A stretch of 36,619 nucleotides of DNA from Dehalococcoidia bacterium (GTDB taxonomy: Bacteria > Chloroflexota > Dehalococcoidia > Lucifugimonadales > UBA2985), in assembly GCA_015661155.1 (NCBI GenBank), contig JACVQK010000018.1:1-36619 (forward strand), read 5' to 3'. Below, one piece after another: positions 32,304 to 36,619 of this stretch. Both the position numbers and the translations under genes were made by a program. The notes under the pieces were generated by a model. The model saw only the letters and a program-made list of their open reading frames with translations. It made no database searches and was not told where the DNA came from. Numbering within the stretch: the stretch's first letter is position 1; the number at the start of each line of letters is the position of its first letter.

Positions 32304-33059
32304 ATGGCAAATGATACCATGACTCTCGCTCTGACTGGAAACGTACCGTTCGAAGCGTTTGTAAATGCTGTTTCGCATTGGATGGAACTTGTTAATGCTC
32401 TCGCAATTGAAGTCCGGGCAGCAGGGAAGGTAACTTGGTATATCCAAGACCTCAGTAGTGGTAGCGCCCTAGCTACTATTCGCGGTGAGGCCCAAGTTAT
32501 AGAAGACGTTGAAAACATCGTCCGTGCCTATGAAGAGACTGCCGACGCACTCCAAAAAGGTACTCCAATACCATATTCCATAGCCGTTGCTGATCATGCG
32601 CGTGGAATAACCCGCATCTTGAATGGGCATGTTGAGACCATTCGATTTGAAACCCCGCGCTGTGAGACAGTCATTGCTAGCCCCGCATCTCCGCCGTACA
32701 TAAAAGCAACTCCGACCCTTGTTGCAACTGGCGCTATTCAAGGCCGAATCCAAACTCTCACGGAGCGTCACGCCTTGCGATTTACGCTATATGATGCCCT
32801 AAACGACAAGGCGGTATCTTGTTACCTAGCCGAAGCACAACGTGAACTGGTCAGAAACTTGTGGGGCAAGCAAGTAGCAGTTCAAGGAACAATCACAAGG
32901 GACGCCGAAACTGGTAGACCCCTAGTAGTCCGGCAAATAACGTCTATTCAGGTTATGGAAGATAGGCGTGGAAGTTATTTGAGCGCAAGAGGTGCACTAC
33001 TACGACGCCCCGATATGCCGATGCCAGAAGATGTGATTAGGAAGATTCGAGATGCCTGA
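32304..33059 (+). CDS. Transposon cargo protein, unknown; possible antitoxin partner of the PIN protein
   Basis: The 251-residue protein starts at ATG 32304 after AGGGGG. The N-terminal half is helical (LTGNVPFEAFVNAVSHWMEL ... VRAYEETADALQ). The C-terminal half is beta-rich, with AIQGRIQTLTERHALRFTLY and VAVQGTITRDAETGRPLVVR resembling an OB-fold or double-beta barrel. The PIN gene starts eight bases before its stop, so the two are coupled. In many PIN-toxin pairs the upstream gene is the antitoxin, but I recognise no antitoxin family here, and it is larger than usual. Confidence 0.65.
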   Translation: MANDTMTLALTGNVPFEAFVNAVSHWMELVNALAIEVRAAGKVTWYIQDLSSGSALATIRGEAQVIEDVENIVRAYEETADALQKGTPIPYSIAVADHARGITRILNGHVETIRFETPRCETVIASPASPPYIKATPTLVATGAIQGRIQTLTERHALRFTLYDALNDKAVSCYLAEAQRELVRNLWGKQVAVQGTITRDAETGRPLVVRQITSIQVMEDRRGSYLSARGALLRRPDMPMPEDVIRKIRDA

Positions 33060-33540
33060 TACAAGGTCACGGGTTTATTGGGATGCCGATGTGTTCCTGT
33101 CATACATCAACCAAATCCTTGAACGTATGCCTATTCTGGACACACTTCTAAACCAGAGTAGTAGTCCTACGTTGCCCTTTAAGATAGTGACTTCGACCTA
33201 TTCGATGGTGGAGGTGGCGTTTGGTGCACAAGAACAAGTGCAAGGTGTCTTAAGTACCCAAACTGAAGAAGATATAGATTCTCTTTGGGACCCTGCGACG
33301 GTGCAACTAATTGAGTTTCACCCAGGCGTTGCCGTTGAAGCAAGGCGACTTATGAGGCTCGCTATATTACGTGGTTGGAAGCTCAAGCCAGGAGATGCCA
33401 TCCAGCTAGCGACTGCTAAAGTATCAGGCGCGGAAGAACTCCATACTTACAGCAAAGACTTCCCACGTTATTCCGCAGACATAGGCATCCCAATCAAGGA
33501 ACCAAATACACAAGACCCACAAGGTCGAATGCCCATTTGA
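33052..33540 (+). CDS. PIN-domain protein (VapC-like nuclease), transposon cargo
   Basis: The 162-residue protein fits the PIN fold: VYWDADVFLSYINQI (first Asp), STYSMVEVAF (Glu), then LKPGDAIQLATAKVSGAEEL (second acidic cluster) and TYSKDFPRY near the end. PIN enzymes cut RNA using Mg2+ held by these acids. It overlaps the upstream cargo gene by eight bases. The last 20 residues are a tail with no domain. As cargo it could stabilise the element as a toxin of an addiction pair or act in host defence. Confidence 0.82.
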   Translation: MPDTRSRVYWDADVFLSYINQILERMPILDTLLNQSSSPTLPFKIVTSTYSMVEVAFGAQEQVQGVLSTQTEEDIDSLWDPATVQLIEFHPGVAVEARRLMRLAILRGWKLKPGDAIQLATAKVSGAEELHTYSKDFPRYSADIGIPIKEPNTQDPQGRMPI

Positions 33541-33623
33541 ACGCGAAACGTGGCACTGGACATCGGGGGATAGTTACCTAGAGAAATCCCATAATATTTA
33601 CTTGAGGTCAAGGGATAATTACC

Positions 33624-33631
33624 TAAGTCAA
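33624..33631. other. Target-site duplication, right copy (TAAGTCAA)
   Basis: These eight bases match 31159-31166 exactly and directly follow the right inverted repeat. Within the ParA-like frame (minus strand) they encode the end of PIFDL. Confidence 0.92.
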
Positions 33632-34559
33632 AGATGGGCGTTTGCTTGCTCTGAGAAAGGGCGATCAAACTGTTGAAATCGGAGATGGTTGAAAGGCAAA
33701 GGTTATCTGATATGCCTGCGTCTCTGTATGTTTTGTCACGTAGCATCATCTCTTCTTGCGTCAGGATAGGAAGCAGGTTGGCAGAGACCGTTCTATTTAT
33801 GTCATCTATCCATTTTTGGAAGGCGACAGCCGGACCTCCGCCCCTTGGGCGGTACTTCTGAATTATAGTCCCCAATAATTTGGGAGTTGTCTGCGGAAAA
33901 GGGTAGTCTGCATCGCGAAACAGGGGCAAGGTACCAGCCTTGGCAGCCCACCTATGCCACCGCGGCAAAACTGCTGCGAGGGAGTTTATCGCCATCACCG
34001 AGAAATAATCGGGAGAGGTGGGAATTATGAAGAAATTACTTGTCATCAGTAGGTTCTGATTAATAGAACTGAGGCTTGGGCTCATGTCTACCAGGACATA
34101 GCGCGCTTCTTTCTTTTCAGCTGTCTTCCGAAGAAAGTATGCTGGTGCTCCAGGAAGATTCTTCAGAGTCTGGATGGATGCGGAAAGGTCATGGGCAATC
34201 CCAAGCGTTACTTCATATTCAGCCAATCTAATATGGCCTGGCAGTAGGTAAAGTCCCTGCTGCCCCCCAATAGGTACGCAGTCAATTCCTTCGAGGGCTT
34301 TCGGCCGGGATTCAAATGCTGGTGCCAGGCCGGCCATGATGTTTCGGTCCTTCTCAGTAGTGTAGAACTCTTCTAGAGCAGTCGGTCCTCTATAATCAAG
34401 CACCATTCCTGTTAGGTTGCATTGAGGATCTGCATCAACCAAGATCACCCTATTCCCCTTGGAAGCAAGCATCCAGCCAAGATTGAAAGTCGTCGTGGTT
34501 TTGCTAACTCCCCCTTTGTGGTTGAATAAACTGATTACTTGGGGTTGTGCGTTACTCAT
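33624..34559 (-). pseudogene. 5' part of ParA-like ATPase gene split by the transposon
   Basis: This holds the first 312 codons of a ParA/MinD-type ATPase: deviant Walker A FNHKGGVSKTTTTFNLGW, Walker A' VILVDADPQCNLTG, Walker B YVLVDMSPSLSSINQNL and PTSPDYFSVMAINSL. The frame is joined to transposon sequence, so a chimera with extra residues up to 33468 could be made. Taking out the element and one 8-bp copy joins it in frame to 31027-31158, giving a 355-residue protein. A GGAGGA site precedes ATG 34559. It was the first gene of an operon with the HEPN gene. ParA ATPases can act in plasmid or cargo segregation and in defence, and the role here is unknown. Confidence 0.85.
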
Positions 34560-34691
34560 TTGTATCCTCCGCTAGCTATGTTTCCCTACCTGGTCGCACG
34601 GCCTCTACCAGAAGACGAACTCCTCGAGCCTCCATTCAGGTGGGCCGTCGGGGATTCGGCCCCATCTAGCTATGCCAACTCCCCCAACCCC

Positions 34692-35888
34692 CTATCCCCC
34701 CATCCCGACCACGGTGTCCACGTCCTTGTCCCCCCGGCCGCTGAGGCACACCAGGATGATGGCATCCTCGGCCAGGGTAGGGGCAAGCTGAGAAACGTAG
34801 TAGATGGCGTGGGCCGGCTCCAGGGCGGGAATGATGCCCTCGGTGCGGCAGAGGAGGTGGAACCCCTCCAGGGCCTGAGCATCGGTGACGGCCAGGTACT
34901 GGGCCCGGCCCGTGTCCTTGAGGTGGCTGTGCTCCGGCCCCACTCCAGGGTAGTCCAGGCCCGCGGAGATGCTATGAGTCTCCTTCACCTGGCCGTGCTC
35001 GTCCTGGAGCAGGTAGGACATCGCGCCGTGGAGCACGCCGGGTCTTCCTGCCACCAGGGTGGCGGCGTGTCTCCCTGATTCCACTCCCTCGCCTCCAGCC
35101 TCCACCCCCACCAGCTTCACCTGGGTGTCGCTTAGGAGGGGGAAGAAGAGGCCCAGGGAGTTGCTTCCACCGCCAACGCAAGCGACGGCGTAGTCGGGGA
35201 GGCGTCCCTCGGCCTCCAGGAGCTGCTGGCGGGCCTCGGTGCCGATGACGGACTGGAAGTCCCGCACCATCATGGGATAGGGATGGGGTCCCACCACGCT
35301 GCCCAGGAGGTAGTGGGTGGTCTCCACGTTGGTCACCCAGTCACGGATGGCCTCGTTGATGGCGTCTTTAAGGGTGCGGCTTCCCGAGGCCACGGGCCTC
35401 ACCTCTGCCCCCAGGAGGCGCATGCGGGATACGTTGATGGCCTGGCGGCGCATGTCCTCCTCCCCCATATACACCAGGCACTCCAGCCCCAGCATGGCGC
35501 AGGCGGTGGCGGTGGCCACACCGTGCTGCCCGGCTCCCGTCTCGGCGATGACGCGCCTCTTCCCCATGTGTCTGGCCAGCAACGCCTGGCCCAGGGCGTT
35601 GTTGATCTTGTGGGCACCGGTGTGGGCCAGGTCCTCCCGCTTCAGGTAGATGCGGGCGCCGCCACATCTGCGGGAGAGGTTGTGGGCAAAGTACAGGGCT
35701 GTGGGCCTTCCAGCGTAGGTTTTCAGGTAGTGGGAGAGCTGGGCCTGGAAGTCCCGGTCTTGTTGGGAGGCCCGGTACGCCGATTCCAACTCCTCCAGGG
35801 CGGACATGAGGGTCTCAGGGACAAAGCGGCCCCCGTAGGGGCCGAAGTGGCCCGAGGCATCGGGAAGAGAGATGCCATCTGCTATCAT
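34692..35888 (-). CDS. trpB: Tryptophan synthase beta chain
   Basis: TrpB makes tryptophan from indole and serine with PLP. The 398-residue protein has [39 protein letters not shown] (the PLP lysine is in HKINN), [36 protein letters not shown] (phosphate loop) and [23 protein letters not shown] 35888 overlaps the trpF stop (ATGA). Further upstream in-frame sequence belongs to trpF. No trpA follows. The downstream position is taken by the low-GC island. Confidence 0.96.
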   Translation of the reverse strand: MIADGISLPDASGHFGPYGGRFVPETLMSALEELESAYRASQQDRDFQAQLSHYLKTYAGRPTALYFAHNLSRRCGGARIYLKREDLAHTGAHKINNALGQALLARHMGKRRVIAETGAGQHGVATATACAMLGLECLVYMGEEDMRRQAINVSRMRLLGAEVRPVASGSRTLKDAINEAIRDWVTNVETTHYLLGSVVGPHPYPMMVRDFQSVIGTEARQQLLEAEGRLPDYAVACVGGGSNSLGLFFPLLSDTQVKLVGVEAGGEGVESGRHAATLVAGRPGVLHGAMSYLLQDEHGQVKETHSISAGLDYPGVGPEHSHLKDTGRAQYLAVTDAQALEGFHLLCRTEGIIPALEPAHAIYYVSQLAPTLAEDAIILVCLSGRGDKDVDTVVGMGG

Positions 35889-36565
35889 GGTTTCGCCTCT
35901 TGTAGGTCCTGGTCGGTCCGCCGGACCTGGATGATGAACGCGGCGACCATTGCCGGGCTCTTCCTCCCATTGGTCTCCACGCCACTGGAGACGTCCACCC
36001 CCCAGGGCCCCACCTGGCCTATGGCCTCGGACACGTTCTCCGGATTGAGCCCCCCTGCCAGGAGGAAGGAGTAGGAGCGGGCCAGCTCCCGCGCCACCTT
36101 CCAGTCGAAGGCCTGGCCGGTGCCACCCAGAACACCCTGCTTGAAGGTGTCCAGAAGGCACATGTGGCCATCCTCCAGGTACGTGGAAAGGGAGCGCCCA
36201 ACTTCTCCTATGGCCTCCTGGGCAGGAATATCGCTCCTGACGTGAACCACCTTGACCACCGGCCGCGCCACCTGGCGACAGTACTCCGGGGACTCCTGGC
36301 CCGATAGCTGGGCGAAGTCCAACTCACAGTGTTCAAGCACGTGATTCACCTCCTCCAGGGGCTGATTGGCGAAGACCCCCACCCATCGGGGATCCTTCCT
36401 GTTCCACTGGGCGCGAAACGACCGGACCAGGCCTTTCGCCTCTTCCACACCCAGGTAGCGCCTGCTGTTCGGCTCGAAGACGAGGCCCAGGAAGTCCGCC
36501 CCGGCGTTGGCCGCGACCAGGGCTGAGTCAACGCTCATGAGGCCGCAGATTTTGATTCTCGTCAT
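35885..36565 (-). CDS. trpF: Phosphoribosylanthranilate isomerase
   Basis: TrpF converts phosphoribosylanthranilate to the ribulose form in tryptophan synthesis. The 226-residue (beta/alpha)8 protein has [20 protein letters not shown] (catalytic Cys7), [53 protein letters not shown] (catalytic Asp), [15 protein letters not shown] and [16 protein letters not shown]. It is coupled to trpB by an ATGA overlap. Earlier trp genes would lie to the right of the window. Confidence 0.95.
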   Translation of the reverse strand: MTRIKICGLMSVDSALVAANAGADFLGLVFEPNSRRYLGVEEAKGLVRSFRAQWNRKDPRWVGVFANQPLEEVNHVLEHCELDFAQLSGQESPEYCRQVARPVVKVVHVRSDIPAQEAIGEVGRSLSTYLEDGHMCLLDTFKQGVLGGTGQAFDWKVARELARSYSFLLAGGLNPENVSEAIGQVGPWGVDVSSGVETNGRKSPAMVAAFIIQVRRTDQDLQEAKP

Positions 36566-36587
36566 GAAGAGACCTCGCTGCTCCTCT

Positions 36588-36619
36588 TAGCATGGTGCTG
36601 AGAAACCCTTTCGCCCATC
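36588..36619. repeat. Start of another R1 miniature element, cut by the window edge
   Basis: TTAGCATGGTGCTGAGAAAC and CCTTTCGCCCATC match the left end of the R1 copy at 29887. The element runs out of the window, just upstream of trpF. Confidence 0.55.

Larger units (their letters stand above)
31167..33623 (+). mobile_element. IS1595-family transposon (ISXO2-like) with two cargo genes
   Basis: The 2457-bp element is bounded by 25-bp inverted ends starting GGTAATTATCCCTTGAC (24 of 25 positions match), at 31167-31191 and 33599-33623. It is flanked by the 8-bp duplication. A near-copy of the end (GGTAACTATCCCC on the minus strand, 33567-33579) lies inside the right end and may be a second transposase site. 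It contains a full transposase gene, a two-gene cargo (unknown protein plus PIN) and a small antisense frame. It interrupts a ParA-like gene. Its intact ends, intact transposase and exact duplication point to a recent insertion. Confidence 0.93.

Noticed and set aside
35889-36161. Upstream extension of trpB
   Set aside because: It is trpF sequence in another frame. The ATGA overlap with trpF and family alignment set the start at 35888.

Overview
The window reads as a high-GC chromosome segment from an uncultured bacterium, most likely Chloroflexota (Dehalococcoidia-like). This rests on general gene character: a Thr/Pro-rich lipoprotein, NrfD/multiheme cytochrome modules, and very dense small palindromic repeats. 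No rRNA or marker gene here fixes the taxonomy. Most genes look like ordinary host genes. A lower-GC island lies at about 30.3-34.6 kb.

Left part (1-5.3 kb, minus strand): a type IV pilus/type II secretion-like operon in the order ribbon-helix-helix regulator, pilB, pilC, pilN, pilO, pilM, with pilM cut by the window edge. Next come a ferritin-like/VIT1 fusion (5.5-6.6 kb), a two-CBS protein, and a translationally coupled t6A operon tsaB-tsaD-tsaC (7.6-10 kb).

Respiratory block (10.2-15.6 kb, minus strand): slipin, a 14-heme cytochrome, an 8-heme cytochrome, a TAT-type four-cluster ferredoxin, an NrfD quinol-side subunit and a small membrane protein. There is no molybdopterin catalytic subunit. 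A NarX/NarL-like kinase-regulator pair (16.2-18.2 kb) with its own promoter follows.

Signalling block (19-22.3 kb, plus strand): a histidine kinase whose sensor domain is broken by two frame-disrupting lesions, two stand-alone receiver proteins, and a four-helix-bundle protein between them. Then come tRNA-Asp, a Thr/Pro-rich lipoprotein, and a coupled membrane/TPR gene pair.

Phage-derived cassette (24.7-30.3 kb): capsid, small structural proteins, a head-tail connector-like protein, a large tail hub/propeller protein and a small spike-like OB protein. Terminase, portal, protease, integrase, tail tube and tape measure are all absent from the window. Host-type miniature elements have entered it several times, so it is an old resident.

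Low-GC island (30.4-34.6 kb): a ParA-like ATPase gene and a HEPN nuclease-like gene overlap as an operon. The ParA gene is split by a complete 2457-bp IS1595-family transposon with 25-bp inverted ends and an 8-bp target duplication (TAAGTCAA). Removing the transposon and one duplication restores the ParA frame exactly. The transposon carries its own two-gene cargo: an unknown protein and a PIN-domain protein. The island is followed by trpB and trpF, with no trpA beside trpB.

Across the window, two or three families of miniature inverted-repeat elements recur. Several end exactly at TAG stop codons, because their terminal G follows a TA target dinucleotide. This is one of the least expected patterns seen here.
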